64,000 nt of DNA from Akkermansia massiliensis (GCF_018847375.1 NZ_CP072036.1:1054001-1118000); one strand, 5' to 3'; counted from the first letter of the stretch, positions 22,409-32,093 are shown. Notes: generated from the letters alone by a model not told the origin. Translations and numbers: made by a program.

Positions 22409-23449
22409 ATGAACGTTCTTATCATTGGCCAGGGAATCGCCGGCAGCTGCCTGGCGTGGGAGTTGAAACGCCGCGGCGCGGATTTCACGATTGCGGACCG
22501 CCCCATCGCGGAAACGGCCTCCCGGGTGGCGGCTGGATTGGTGAATCCCCTGACGGGCCGGGCCTTCCGCCCCGGCTGGCGGCAGGAGGAATGCCTGTCC
22601 GCAGCGGAGGCCTTTTATCCGGAGACGGAACGGGAACTGGGCGGCTCCTGGTGGCAGAAGACCCCTATTTTCCGGGAACTGGAAACGGAGGACCAACTGG
22701 AAGTCTGGCAGGAACGCCAGACGGCCCCGGAGTCCTGCGCCTATGCGGGCCCCCTTTTCCCATGGCCTGAACACTGGGAAGGCCGCGGAAAAGCCGCCTA
22801 TACGCGCGGCTCCGCCGTGCTGCACGTGGAGGACATGGTCAACGCCATGCGGAGGTTTTTCACGGAACAGGGCCGTTTTGTGGAAGCGGACGTGTCCCCT
22901 GCGGATATCCGTCCGGATGAAAACGGCCTTTTCCATTGGAACGGCCAGACGTTTTCCCATATAGCCTGGTGCACCGGCTGGGAAGCCGGATGCCACCCGG
23001 ACATGGCTCCCTTGAAGGGACGCCCTTCCAAGGGCACTATTCTGGACCTGGACCTGAAGGAGCTGGACTGGCACGCCGGCATCCTGCATTTCGGCCACTG
23101 GCTGGTTCACAACGGTTCTTTCTGGCGCTTCGGCGCCACTTACGCGTGGGCGTGGGACGCTCCCGGCATTCCGGAAGCCCCCGCCGTCCAGGAATTGATG
23201 CTGGACCTCGTCAAACGCTATTCCGGGGAGACGGGCTTCCTCCGCGCCCGAGCCGCCGTGCGCCCCATCATCCGGCGCAGCCAGCCCGTCGCCGGGCCCA
23301 TTCCCGGCCTGAACGGCCAGTTCGTCTTCTCCGGACTGGGCAGCAAGGGAGTGACCACTTCCCCGTGGGCCGCGGCCCAGCTGGCGGAACATCTTGTGCA
23401 CGGGGCGGAACTGCCGCCGGACCTGCTGCCCGCCGCGCTATGGAAATAA
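22409..23449 (+). CDS. FAD-dependent oxidoreductase (DadA/glycine oxidase-like)
   Basis: The 346-residue protein opens with LIIGQGIAGSCLAWELKRRG, the GxGxxG dinucleotide fold, followed by an acidic residue region TIADRP. The middle has RVAAGLVNPLTGRAF, and the C-terminus (VFSGLGSKGVTTSPWAAAQL) matches the FAD-contact segment of D-amino-acid oxidase and MnmC-like oxidases. The family oxidises amines or amino acids; the substrate is not predictable. It precedes the rhomboid gene by about 70 bases and could share a transcript. A role in tRNA modification is possible but weakly supported. Confidence 0.75.
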   Translation: MNVLIIGQGIAGSCLAWELKRRGADFTIADRPIAETASRVAAGLVNPLTGRAFRPGWRQEECLSAAEAFYPETERELGGSWWQKTPIFRELETEDQLEVWQERQTAPESCAYAGPLFPWPEHWEGRGKAAYTRGSAVLHVEDMVNAMRRFFTEQGRFVEADVSPADIRPDENGLFHWNGQTFSHIAWCTGWEAGCHPDMAPLKGRPSKGTILDLDLKELDWHAGILHFGHWLVHNGSFWRFGATYAWAWDAPGIPEAPAVQELMLDLVKRYSGETGFLRARAAVRPIIRRSQPVAGPIPGLNGQFVFSGLGSKGVTTSPWAAAQLAEHLVHGAELPPDLLPAALWK

Positions 23450-23521
23450 TGCGGCGCGGTTCCCGTACTTCCTTGAACGGGACAGCTATTTTCCTTGTCA
23501 AAACGCCCTGAACACGATTAC

Positions 23522-24409
23522 ATGCGGCCTTATATGCGAGCGGAGAACGAGAACTGGGGAGATACGGTACGGGAGCATTTGTTTGACCAGCGCGGCGCCG
23601 TGATGGTGCACTGGCTGATCCTGCTCAATGTGGTCGTCTTTATCCTCGGGTTTTTCTTCCAGGTGGATATTCCACGGGATATTTACCCGCCGGGCCGTCT
23701 GGACCTGATCCAGCTTTACGGGGCCTACAGTGAATACACGTGCTTTCATGAAGGGGAATTGTGGCGATTGTTCACCTACCAGTTCCTGCACGCCAATCTG
23801 GGGCACATTATGTTCAACATGATCGCCCTGTGGTTTTTCGGGCCGGTCGTGGAGGAACGCTTCGGCCATCTGCGCTTCCTGCTGTATTATCTTTTCTGCG
23901 GCGTGGCGGCGGCCCTGTTTTCCTCCCTGCTGGGGTACATGGGGTTCTTTGATCCGGAATGGCGCTTCATTCCCATGGTGGGGGCCTCCGGCTCCATTTA
24001 CGGCATCATGGCCGCGTGCGCGGTGCTTTTTCCGCGCGCCCGGGTGCAGCTTCTGTTCCCTCCGGTCAATTTGAGCGTGCGCCAGTTCGCCCTGGCCGTC
24101 CTCGGCATCGCCTGCGCCGTCATTATTTTCCAGTGGAACAACGCGGGCGGGGAAGCCGGACACCTGGGCGGCATGTTCGCCGGGTTCATCCTGACATTGC
24201 TGATCCTGTGGAAGGAAAAACTGTCCTCTCCCAGGCGGCGGGTCGTTTCTTCCTCCCACCATTCCACCTCGCACTCCGCACGCCGCCCCGCCGGTAACCA
24301 TCCCTCCGAAGAGGAGGTGGATGAAATCATGGAAAAAATATCCCGCTCCGGCCTGTCCAGCCTGACGGAAGAGGAACGGGAAGTTCTCCGGCGCGCCTCC
24401 CGCCGTTGA
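23522..24409 (+). CDS. Rhomboid family intramembrane serine protease
   Basis: The product is about 295 residues from the ATG at 23522; a TTG start at 23495 would add nine residues. It has six or so membrane helices, the family motif LHANLGHIMFNM, catalytic Ser in VGASGSIYG (residue 156) and catalytic His in GGEAGHLGGMFAG (residue 214). Rhomboids cut membrane proteins within the bilayer. The C-terminal 75 residues form a basic, Ser/His-rich cytoplasmic tail ending in an acidic amphipathic helix (EEEVDEIMEKISRSGLSSL), the form seen in many bacterial rhomboids. The substrate is unknown. Confidence 0.88.
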   Translation: MRPYMRAENENWGDTVREHLFDQRGAVMVHWLILLNVVVFILGFFFQVDIPRDIYPPGRLDLIQLYGAYSEYTCFHEGELWRLFTYQFLHANLGHIMFNMIALWFFGPVVEERFGHLRFLLYYLFCGVAAALFSSLLGYMGFFDPEWRFIPMVGASGSIYGIMAACAVLFPRARVQLLFPPVNLSVRQFALAVLGIACAVIIFQWNNAGGEAGHLGGMFAGFILTLLILWKEKLSSPRRRVVSSSHHSTSHSARRPAGNHPSEEEVDEIMEKISRSGLSSLTEEEREVLRRASRR

Positions 24410-24482
24410 ATTATTTGTTAGATATTCCCCGTATTTTTGTTATTTTTCTTTCTTTTTTATTATTTCCTCCTAGCATGGAGGA

Positions 24483-26018
24483 ATGATGACGCGGCTGTAT
24501 TCCTCCACCGTTCTGGGCGTGGATGGCGTAGAAGTGGAGGTGGAAGTGGATTTTCGCCCCATGGCGGAAAAACGCACCTTTATCGTGGGGCTGCCTGATG
24601 CGGCCGTGAAGGAGAGCGGGCAGCGCGTGGATACGGCCATCCAGAACAGCGGGCTGCCCTTCCAGCAGGGCGTTTTCGTCGTCAATCTGGCTCCGGCGGA
24701 TTTAAGGAAGCAGGGACCGGGGTTTGACCTCCCCATCGCCCTGGGAATGGTCGCCGGAGCGGCGGAAAGGGACATGGACGCTTCTTCCTGGTGCATCGTG
24801 GGGGAATTGGCCCTGGATGGCGCCGTACGCCCCGTGCAGGGCATCCTGCCGCAGATTATGGAGGCGCGGCGCATGGGCAGGAAGCGCATCATGCTGCCAC
24901 GTGCTAACGCACACGAAGGAACGCCCGTGCAGGGCGTGGAGATTTACCCCGTGGCTTCTTTGAAGGAGGCGTGGGCACTCCTTACCTCCTCCGTTCTGCC
25001 CCCTCCCTTCACGGCTTCCGGAAGAGAGGACCGGGAGGCCGAAGACAAGGAGACTGCCGTTGACTTCGACGAGATCAAGGGGCAGCCCTATGCGCGCCGC
25101 GCCATGGAGATTGCGGCGGCAGGCGGCCATAACATCCTTCTCTGCGGTTCTCCGGGTTCGGGCAAGTCCATGCTGGCGCAGAGGCTCCCGACCATTCTCC
25201 CTCCGCTGAATCCGGAGGAAGCTCTGGAAACCAGTAAAATCCATTCCGTATGCGGACTGCTGAAACGGGGGAACGGCCTGGTGGCCCGGCGTCCGTTCCG
25301 GGCTCCGCACCATACCATTTCCGATGCCGGGCTGATGGGCGGAGGAGCGAATATCACGCCGGGGGAAGTGTCCCTGGCCCACAACGGCGTGCTCTTTCTG
25401 GACGAATTGCCGGAGTTCCGCCGCGCCGCGCTGGAAACTCTGCGGCAACCGCTGGAATCCGGCCAGGTGGTCATTTCCCGCGCTTCCGGCACCATGACGT
25501 TTCCGTGCCGCTTCATGCTGGCAGCCGCCATGAATCCGTGCCCCTGCGGCTATCTGGGCGACAGGAGAAGAACCTGCACCTGTCCCCCGGCGCAGGTCGC
25601 ACGCTACCGCCGCAAGATTTCAGGACCGCTTCTGGACCGGTTCGACTTGCTGATGGAAGTTCCCGCCGTGGACCCCTCTATTCTGGCCTCCGCACCCGCC
25701 GGGGAATGTTCCGCCGGCATCAGGGAACGCGTGATGGCCGCCCGGCAGCTCCAGTGCAGCAGATATGCGGGCACTCCCTTCCGCAGCAATGCGGCACTTT
25801 CCGGAAAAGCGCTCCAGAGGCATTGCCGCCTGCTGCCGGAAAGCCGCGCCATCCTGCTCCGCGCCGTGGAAGAACTGGCCCTTTCCGCCAGAGCCTACGA
25901 CCGCATTCTGAAGGTGGCCCGCACCATAGCGGATCTGGAGGGCAGCCCTGATATTCAGGATTCCCATTTGTATGAGGCCGTGCAGTACCGGGCCTTTGAA
26001 CATTCTCTCCGGGAATGA
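24483..26018 (+). CDS. comM: ComM/YifB-like Mg-chelatase-type AAA+ ATPase
   Basis: The 511-residue protein has an N-terminal Lon-like substrate domain (VEVDFRPMAEKRTFIVGLPD onward), then an AAA+ module with Walker A CGSPGSGKS, Walker B VLFLDELPEF, and the conserved AAMNPCPCGYLGD loop with cysteines. The C-terminus is the helical YifB domain. In naturally transformable bacteria ComM is a branch-migration helicase that helps integrate incoming DNA. A GGAGG ribosome site lies just before the ATG at 24483. Stands alone between the rhomboid and a PEP-CTERM gene. Confidence 0.92.
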   Translation: MMTRLYSSTVLGVDGVEVEVEVDFRPMAEKRTFIVGLPDAAVKESGQRVDTAIQNSGLPFQQGVFVVNLAPADLRKQGPGFDLPIALGMVAGAAERDMDASSWCIVGELALDGAVRPVQGILPQIMEARRMGRKRIMLPRANAHEGTPVQGVEIYPVASLKEAWALLTSSVLPPPFTASGREDREAEDKETAVDFDEIKGQPYARRAMEIAAAGGHNILLCGSPGSGKSMLAQRLPTILPPLNPEEALETSKIHSVCGLLKRGNGLVARRPFRAPHHTISDAGLMGGGANITPGEVSLAHNGVLFLDELPEFRRAALETLRQPLESGQVVISRASGTMTFPCRFMLAAAMNPCPCGYLGDRRRTCTCPPAQVARYRRKISGPLLDRFDLLMEVPAVDPSILASAPAGECSAGIRERVMAARQLQCSRYAGTPFRSNAALSGKALQRHCRLLPESRAILLRAVEELALSARAYDRILKVARTIADLEGSPDIQDSHLYEAVQYRAFEHSLRE

Positions 26019-26071
26019 ACCATTCCGGAATGCCGCGTTACGCCATGCCAAAGCGTGCCTTTTCCGACCGG

Positions 26072-26109
26072 AAAAAGGAAAGGAGGCGTTTTTCAGGCCG
26101 CCTCCTTCC
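26072..26109 (-). terminator. Terminator after the PEP-CTERM gene
   Basis: On the minus strand GGAAGGAGGCG (26109-26099) pairs with CGCCTCCTTTCC (26088-26077), with one bulge, followed by TTTTT. Confidence 0.75.
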
Positions 26110-26128
26110 CGATTGAAAAGTTTACCGC

Positions 26129-26827
26129 TCACCGGTTCCGGGAACGCCGGAAGACGAGGGCTCCCAGGCCAAGCATTCCCAGAGATGCGGTAGCCGGTTC
26201 CGGAACGGTTTCATAGGATACCTGGATGTTGGCAAGCGTATAGGGGGAGGTGGCGCCGCCCGCGCCGCCGCGCACTCCGGCAACCAGCTTGTATCCTTCC
26301 CCCCACGCCAGGGGAGAATCCGCCATGTCCAGGGAAACGGTCGTCGTTCTTGAAGTGGAATCAAAGGTAAAGCTTTCCACGGTGGAAAGGTTCCGGACCA
26401 ACGTTCCGGCGGAGTCGTAAATCGCCAGCACCATGGTGTAGCTCGTGATGACGGAGGTGGGCGTGTCACAGGAAAAGATGATGGAGGAAACAAGCTCTCC
26501 CTGCCGGGGGCCGCCCAGCACCATGGCAAAGGAGTCTCCGGCCACGCCGCTTCTGCCGCACAGGATGATGGAACCGACGTCATCATGGTTGACCCAGGTT
26601 CCCTCCCCATTCTGGGGCCAGTTGGCCAGGCTGTTGTTATTGCCTCCCGCATAGACGCCAAATTCACGGCCTTTTACTTTATCCAGCAGCTGGTTTCCCG
26701 TTTGCGGCGCCATGGTCGCGGTTTGCGACAGATTGGCTGATTCGGGCAGTTCGGCAATGATGGTAGCAGCATTTGCAGCCAGCACACTGGCGCAACTTAT
26801 TAATACAGCACAATATCTATTTTTCAT
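26129..26827 (-). CDS. Secreted PEP-CTERM protein
   Basis: The 232-residue protein has an N-terminal signal peptide (MKNRYCAVLISCASVLAANA), a beta-rich body without a domain I can name, and a C-terminal sorting signal VPEPATASLGMLGLGALVF followed by RRSRNR. That tail is recognised by an exosortase and removed during export to the cell surface. The 26828-27222 region upstream contains its promoter area (A+T-rich at 26828-26880) and otherwise no gene that I can support. Confidence 0.8.
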   Translation of the reverse strand: MKNRYCAVLISCASVLAANAATIIAELPESANLSQTATMAPQTGNQLLDKVKGREFGVYAGGNNNSLANWPQNGEGTWVNHDDVGSIILCGRSGVAGDSFAMVLGGPRQGELVSSIIFSCDTPTSVITSYTMVLAIYDSAGTLVRNLSTVESFTFDSTSRTTTVSLDMADSPLAWGEGYKLVAGVRGGAGGATSPYTLANIQVSYETVPEPATASLGMLGLGALVFRRSRNR

Positions 26828-27222
26828 AAGTTACACACCATAATAAATTTATTATGGTGTGTCAATTTACATTTAAGAAGAAAAGTCTTTGAATTTTCCG
26901 CTTTTTCTGAAATCTGGCGCATCTTCTTGAGGTTGAATGGCCGAGCCGTTCCCCGTAATTCGCCGTTGCTGGATTTTTCTTTATAACCCTATTAAAATAC
27001 CTGTTTTACGTGGAATTAAACTTTGGAATAAGGAGAACATGAAATGAAGTTATTTTTCTGCGGAGTTTCCGCAGGTTTTTACAGGAGCCGGGAGGCCCCT
27101 GCTCCCGGAAACGGTCTTTCCCCAGCGGGAGCATATGCCTCGCCCTCCCGTCTGCCGGCGCTCTTTTCCGGAAACGTTCAATACGCCGGGCCATCCCGGC
27201 TTTTTCACCCGTCACCCACGCA

Positions 27223-27260
27223 GAACAGCCGCTCCGCGGACATGCGCGGAACGGCTGTTC
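27223..27260 (-). terminator. Hairpin after metY
   Basis: A 16-bp stem with one mismatch, GAACAGCCGCTCCGCG (27223-27238) facing 27245-27260 around a six-base loop, lies 23 bases past the metY stop. There is no strong T run, so it may end transcription with help from Rho or stabilise the mRNA end. Confidence 0.5.
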
Positions 27261-27282
27261 GCACGAGAAAGGAAAGACCGGT

Positions 27283-28572
27283 TTAACGGATGGCTTCCAG
27301 AGCCTGCTTGAGGTCCGCAATGATGTCTTCCACGGCTTCCGTTCCCACGGAGAACCGGATGAGGTCCGGCCGGACGCCCGCCTCCATGAGCTGCTCATCC
27401 GTCAACTGGCGGTGCGTATGGCTGGCGGGATGGAGGACGCAGGTGCGGGAATCCGCCACATGGGTAACGATGGCGGCCAGTTTCAGGCTGTCCATGAACT
27501 TGATGGCGCGTTCACGGCCGCCCTTGATGCCGAAGGTCACTACGCCGCAGGATTGCCCGTTGCGGAATTGCTTCTGCGCCAGGTCATGGTATTTGTTGGA
27601 CGGCAGGCCCGGATAGTTGATCCAGGCCACATCCTCCTGCCCTTGCAGGAATTCCGCCACCTTTTGCGCGTTTTCACAGTGCCGCGGCACGCGCAGGTGG
27701 AGGGTTTCCAGGCCCAGGTTGAGCAGGAAGGCATTCTGCGGGGATTGAATGGAACCCAGGTCGCGCATGAGCTGGACGGTCGCCTTGGTGATGTAGGCGC
27801 CCTTGCCGAAGCTCTTGCTGTAAGAAAGCCCGTGATAGGAAGGGTCCGGCTCCGTCAGGCCCGGGAATTTGTCCCTGTGGGCTTCCCAGTCAAAGTTGCC
27901 GCTGTCCACGATCACGCCGCCCACCGCCGCGGCATGGCCGTCCATGTACTTGGTGGTGGAGTGGGTGACGATATCCGCCCCCCATTCAAAGGGGCGGCAG
28001 TTGATGGGGGTGGCGAAGGTGTTGTCCACGATCAGGGGGACGCCGTGCGCATGGGCGATGTCCGCCATTTTGCGGATGTCCAGCACGCAAAGCGTGGGGT
28101 TGGAGATGGTTTCCGCAAAGAGGGCCTTCGTATTGGGACGGAAGGCTTTGGCGATTTCCTCCGCCGGGGCGTCCTGGTCCACAAAGGTGACCTCAATGCC
28201 CATTTTCCGGAACGTGACGGCAAAAAGGTTGTACGTGCCTCCGTAAATGGACGCGGTGCTGACGATGTGGTCCCCCGCCTCGCAGATGTTGAAGACGGCA
28301 AAGAAGGAGGCCGCCTGCCCGGAAGAGGTCAGAATGGCGGCCACGCCGCCTTCCAGTTCGGCGATTTTTCTGGCAACCGCCTCATTGGTGGGGTTCTGGA
28401 GGCGCGTATAGAAGAATCCGGCTTCCTCCAGATCGAACAGTTTGGCCATTTGTTCGCTGGTTTCATACTTGAACGTGGTGCTCTGGTAAATGGGCAATAC
28501 GCGGGGTTCACCCTTTCTGGGGGTCCAACCCGCCTGCACGCACAGGGTTTCCGGTCTCAATTCCTGACTCAT
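27283..28572 (-). CDS. metY: O-acetylhomoserine sulfhydrylase
   Basis: The 429-residue PLP enzyme of the Cys/Met metabolism family joins O-acetylhomoserine with sulfide to give homocysteine. It starts with PETLCVQAGWTP, has the phosphate-contact stretch TSSGQAASFFAVFNI, the cofactor aspartate loop LIVDNTFATPINCRPFEWGA, and the PLP lysine in THSTTKYMDGHAAAVGG. The length of about 430 is that of MetY rather than the shorter MetB/MetC. A methionine-related riboswitch was looked for in the 200 bases upstream and not seen. Confidence 0.92.
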   Translation of the reverse strand: MSQELRPETLCVQAGWTPRKGEPRVLPIYQSTTFKYETSEQMAKLFDLEEAGFFYTRLQNPTNEAVARKIAELEGGVAAILTSSGQAASFFAVFNICEAGDHIVSTASIYGGTYNLFAVTFRKMGIEVTFVDQDAPAEEIAKAFRPNTKALFAETISNPTLCVLDIRKMADIAHAHGVPLIVDNTFATPINCRPFEWGADIVTHSTTKYMDGHAAAVGGVIVDSGNFDWEAHRDKFPGLTEPDPSYHGLSYSKSFGKGAYITKATVQLMRDLGSIQSPQNAFLLNLGLETLHLRVPRHCENAQKVAEFLQGQEDVAWINYPGLPSNKYHDLAQKQFRNGQSCGVVTFGIKGGRERAIKFMDSLKLAAIVTHVADSRTCVLHPASHTHRQLTDEQLMEAGVRPDLIRFSVGTEAVEDIIADLKQALEAIR

Positions 28573-28770
28573 GATGCAGGGATGCTATGCCATGCCGCCT
28601 CCCTTGTAAAGCAGGGAAAGGAGGCATTTCCAGCCGCTCCCTGCCTCCCCGCCTTCGCGGTTACAATCAGCCGCGTTCAAGTGCCGGGAGGCTCTTGTTC
28701 CCAAAGACGGCCTGAGAAATATGCCACCGTATTTGGAGCTTCTTCCGGAGAAGGGAACAGCCTGCGGATT

Positions 28771-30018
28771 TTACCTGATTTCCGGCAGAGGGGTGGAAAT
28801 TTCCTCTTCCGTCAGGTAGCAGCCGGGGTCGGACCCGTACCAGTGCCCGTTGGCAAACGCGGCGCGCGTGCGGAAGCCACCGCCGCACAGGGCAAAGTGC
28901 ACGCAGCGGCCGCAGCGGCCTTCAATTTTTTTCTGCCGTTCCAGGGGATTGTCGGACCCGCGCAACTCAGGCAGCATCTCCGCCGCGGCCCCCGCCTTGG
29001 CGTCCCACAGATCGGAAAACAGGTTGTTCTTCACATTGCCCAGCGTGACGGATTGCCAGAATTGGTCCGGGTGCACCACGCCCTGCGTGTCAATGTTGGC
29101 GATGCCGCGGCCGGAGCTGTTCGCCCCGCCGCCGTTCCATTGAAGAAGGTTCAGGGTTTCCTTCGCCAGCGGGGAGCCTTCCCGGAGCTGGCGCAGCAGC
29201 AGGTAAATGCCGTCCGCTGGCTGGGTGACGGTCAGCACTTCACGGTTTTTGCCTTCCGCCTTCCATTCCTCCACGCGGGCAATCAGCGTATCCATGGCGT
29301 TCCGCGCTTCCTCCTGCGTCAACGTCTGCACTTCCACGCCGCGGCCCGTGGGGACCAGATGGTAGAAGCAGACGCGCTGGATGTCATTGGCGTCAATGAA
29401 GTCCAGAATCTCTTCCATGCACTGAACGTTGTTACGAGTCAGCGTCAGGCGCAGGCCCGTCTTCTGCCCCACTTCACTGCAGAGCTTGAAACCGCGCACC
29501 GCCTGTTCAAAGGAGCCTTCCACTCCGCGGAACTTGTCATGCACGGCGCCGATGCCGTCCAGGGAAATGCCCACGTACGCCACGCCCAGTTCCTTGAACC
29601 GCGCGGCGGCCTCCGGCGTAATGCGGGTGCCGTTCGTGGAGATGGTCACCTTCAGCCCCTTCCCGGTGGCGCGTTCCAGCAGCTCCATGAAGCGCGGATG
29701 CACCAGCGGCTCCCCGCCGGAAAACAGCAGGGCGTTTACCTTGTAGTCCGCCAGATCGTCAATGACCGCGCAGCACTGGTCCCAGTCCAGCTCCCCTTCA
29801 AATTTCCGGGCGGAGGCATCCGCGTAGCAGTGCACGCACTTGAGGTTGCAGGTGCGCGTGATGTTCCAGACCACAATGGGCTTGCGGACGCGGGACGAAG
29901 CCGGGGCGCAGGATTCCACGGCGCCTCCCGCAGAGCGGCCGTGCCCGTGGCCCTGCCCGTATCTTAAATGGTCCGCGGGCTGTTCCGCCCCTGTCCAAAG
30001 TCTGGTAATATTAATCAT
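28771..30018 (-). CDS. Radical SAM/SPASM protein, AhbC/NirJ-like
   Basis: The 415-residue protein begins MINITRLW and has the radical SAM cluster motif CNLKCVHC, then LLFSGGEPLVHP and a C-terminal SPASM cluster region (CGRCVHFALCGGGFRTRAAF). This layout and the PIVVWNITRTCNLKCVHCYA opening match the haem d1/alternative haem family (NirJ, AhbC), which modify sirohaem-derived tetrapyrroles. The first codons overlap the upstream radical SAM gene by 8 bases, so the two are an operon. It contains a His/Gly-rich insertion (HLRYGQGHGHGR) near residue 17. Exact reaction not certain. Confidence 0.7.
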   Translation of the reverse strand: MINITRLWTGAEQPADHLRYGQGHGHGRSAGGAVESCAPASSRVRKPIVVWNITRTCNLKCVHCYADASARKFEGELDWDQCCAVIDDLADYKVNALLFSGGEPLVHPRFMELLERATGKGLKVTISTNGTRITPEAAARFKELGVAYVGISLDGIGAVHDKFRGVEGSFEQAVRGFKLCSEVGQKTGLRLTLTRNNVQCMEEILDFIDANDIQRVCFYHLVPTGRGVEVQTLTQEEARNAMDTLIARVEEWKAEGKNREVLTVTQPADGIYLLLRQLREGSPLAKETLNLLQWNGGGANSSGRGIANIDTQGVVHPDQFWQSVTLGNVKNNLFSDLWDAKAGAAAEMLPELRGSDNPLERQKKIEGRCGRCVHFALCGGGFRTRAAFANGHWYGSDPGCYLTEEEISTPLPEIR

Positions 30019-31073
30019 GGTGTTGTGAAAGCCTGGGCTGGTAGGGGCAGAGGTTGTCTTCCGCCATCATGTCTCCGTAAACGGCATAGGCGCGGGAACG
30101 GGAGCCGCCGCATACGGTGCGGTACTCGCACCGGCCGCATTTGCCTTCCAGAGCATTGTCGTCCCGGAGTTTGAGGAAAAGGGGGTGCGTGCGGTAAATT
30201 TCCCCCGGATCATCCGTTCGCACGTTTCCCGCCGCAATGGGCAGGAAGCCGGAAGGCTGGATTTCCCCGGTATGGGAGATGAACATGATTCCCTTGCCGT
30301 CCCGGGTGGGAACGGCGCGGCGCGCGGGCTTGCTCCCCTGCGCGCGGGCTTCCTGAAGCGCCACGCGGCGGTAATGGTGCCCTTCCGTGGTCTTGACGCC
30401 GAAGGGGACTTCACGGCTTACCTTGCTGAGTTTTTCCCAGACGGCCTCCACTTCTTCCGCCGTGGGCATTTCATCCATGGCGGCCCGGCCCGTAGGCACC
30501 AGCAGGAACACGCTCCACATGCCCGGCTCCATCTTCTTCATCAGCTCCACAAAGTCGTCAAACTCGCCCAGGGTGCTTTTGGTGATGGTGGTGTTGATTT
30601 GCAGGTGCATGCCCGCTTCCTTCGCCATTTCCGCCGCGCGCAGGGTCCGCTCATACGTGTGGGGAACGCCGCGGAAGGCGTCATGGGTGGCCTCATGCGC
30701 ACCGTCCAGGCTCAGGGACATGCTTTGAACTCCGGCCTCCTTCAAGGCATGAAAGTCCGCATGCAGCAGCCGGGCTGTAGCGGCGGGGCTTAACGCCACG
30801 TGCAGCCCCTTGCCGGCGGCCGCGCGGATCAATTCCAGAATGTCCGGCCTCATGACGGGGTCTCCGCCCGTCAGCACCAGCATGGGGGGGCCGCAGCTCC
30901 GCCAGCTGGTCAATCAGGCGCAGGGCTTCCTCATGGGTCAGTTCATCAGGATGGGGCCGCGGCTGGGCTACGGCGCGGCAATGCTTGCACGCCAGCGCGC
31001 AGGCGCGCGTCACTTCCCAGAAAACCAGGAAGGGGCGTTCATTGAGATCTGTTTCACTAAAAATCGGTCGCAT
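30011..31073 (-). pseudogene. Radical SAM/SPASM gene (TIGR04053-like), broken by one extra C
   Basis: The protein starts [20 protein letters not shown], a radical SAM motif, runs to QLAELRPP, and then shifts frame at a run of seven C on the minus strand (G at 30884-30890). With six C it would continue [16 protein letters not shown] and on to the SPASM region CGRCEYRTVCGGSRSRAYA, about 353 residues in all. That form matches the TIGR04053 family linked to haem-related radical SAM enzymes such as AhbD. Every other part is well conserved, so the break is recent, variable or a sequencing error. It overlaps the next radical SAM gene by 8 bases. Confidence 0.7.
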
Positions 31074-31145
31074 TCCTCAGGACAGCCACTTTAGAACAAT
31101 TATAATTTTTGACCAGTCCAAAAGAGGGGCATTCCCCCAAAAAGT

Positions 31146-31964
31146 TCACTTGGCCGCCTCTTCACGGATTTTCTGAACTTCCTTGGGCAGTTCGGAAAGG
31201 GAATTCAGGGCCTCCTTCAAATTCCTGGAGGCATCCGGAGAGAGCATGATGGCCGTCACATGCTTGACGATGGGCTGCATCATTTCCACAAGCTGCTGCT
31301 GCACTCCCGTCAGCTTGGCCTGCTGGTTGCGGGTGAGGGGCGGCAGGGCGGCCTGTTTCTTGGCGATGTCCAGCAGGGCGGCCCGGTAATGCCCTATCTG
31401 GTCCACAGCGGCCTTGCTGGTTTCCTCATCCTTCACCCTGGACAGGGATTCATCCAGGTTTTTGACTTCATCCACGGTTTTTGCCAGCAGGGTTTCATGC
31501 GTGTTGCCCTCCGCATCCTTCGGGAACGGCTCCGCCTGCGCGGCCTTGTCCTGGGAAGCCTGCGCCAGTTCCGTCTGCACGGACTGCAAATCCATCAGGG
31601 CCTTCTGCAAATCGGGCGTGAGCAGACCTTCCTTTTTCAAGCGCGCAAGGGATTTCACCAATTCACCGGAAATTTTCTGCACTTCCGTCATCTGGGCGGA
31701 AATCTGCGCCTGCTCCTGCGGCGTGGCGCCGGGAAGTTCAAGCTGCCTTTTTCCGAGGTCCACCAGCTTTTCACGCACCTTTTTGACCGTTTTCACGGCG
31801 TCCGCCGCTCCGGGCTCGTCCGTCACCTTGTCCAGCGCCGCCGTGATTTCATGCATGCTGGCAACGCTCTCCTTGGTCAGGGAAAGATGGGTGTCCTGGG
31901 CAAATGCGGGGGCCGTCATGCAGACGGCAGCGCCCAGGCCGATGAAAGCAACTGTTTTATTCAT
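31146..31964 (-). CDS. Secreted hypothetical coiled-coil protein
   Basis: The 272-residue product from the ATG at 31964 has a clear signal peptide (AFIGLGAAVCMTAPAFAQ, cut after AFA). The rest is almost wholly helical and rich in Glu, Lys, Gln and Leu, with heptad-like repeats suggesting a coiled coil or helical bundle in the periplasm. No family is recognised. It stands alone between the radical SAM genes and the TIGR04073 gene, with a terminator behind the latter. Confidence 0.7.
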   Translation of the reverse strand: MNKTVAFIGLGAAVCMTAPAFAQDTHLSLTKESVASMHEITAALDKVTDEPGAADAVKTVKKVREKLVDLGKRQLELPGATPQEQAQISAQMTEVQKISGELVKSLARLKKEGLLTPDLQKALMDLQSVQTELAQASQDKAAQAEPFPKDAEGNTHETLLAKTVDEVKNLDESLSRVKDEETSKAAVDQIGHYRAALLDIAKKQAALPPLTRNQQAKLTGVQQQLVEMMQPIVKHVTAIMLSPDASRNLKEALNSLSELPKEVQKIREEAAK

Positions 31965-32057
31965 GATGGGAAAGCCTTTCCGGTACGGAAGAATACGTTT
32001 TCCCCCTTTTCCCGTCAATGGCGGCTATTGTCAAGACCACTCAACCGCACCATAATA

Positions 32058-32093
32058 AAAAGGGCTGTCTGCTTCATTACAGACAGCCCTTTT
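32058..32093 (-). terminator. Terminator after the TIGR04073 gene
   Basis: A perfect 14-bp stem, AAAAGGGCTGTCTG (32058-32071) with 32080-32093, around an eight-base loop; on the minus strand it ends in TTTTTATT. It lies 18 bases after the stop. Confidence 0.85.

Noticed and set aside
27044-27286. 80-residue plus-strand frame with an AAGGAG-like site before its ATG
   Set aside because: It runs through the metY 3' hairpin and into the metY coding end on the other strand, has low-complexity Arg/Pro/Ser content and no recognisable motif.
28573-28770. SAM or cobalamin riboswitch upstream of metY
   Set aside because: I looked for the conserved cores and stem arrangement in this gap and did not find them.
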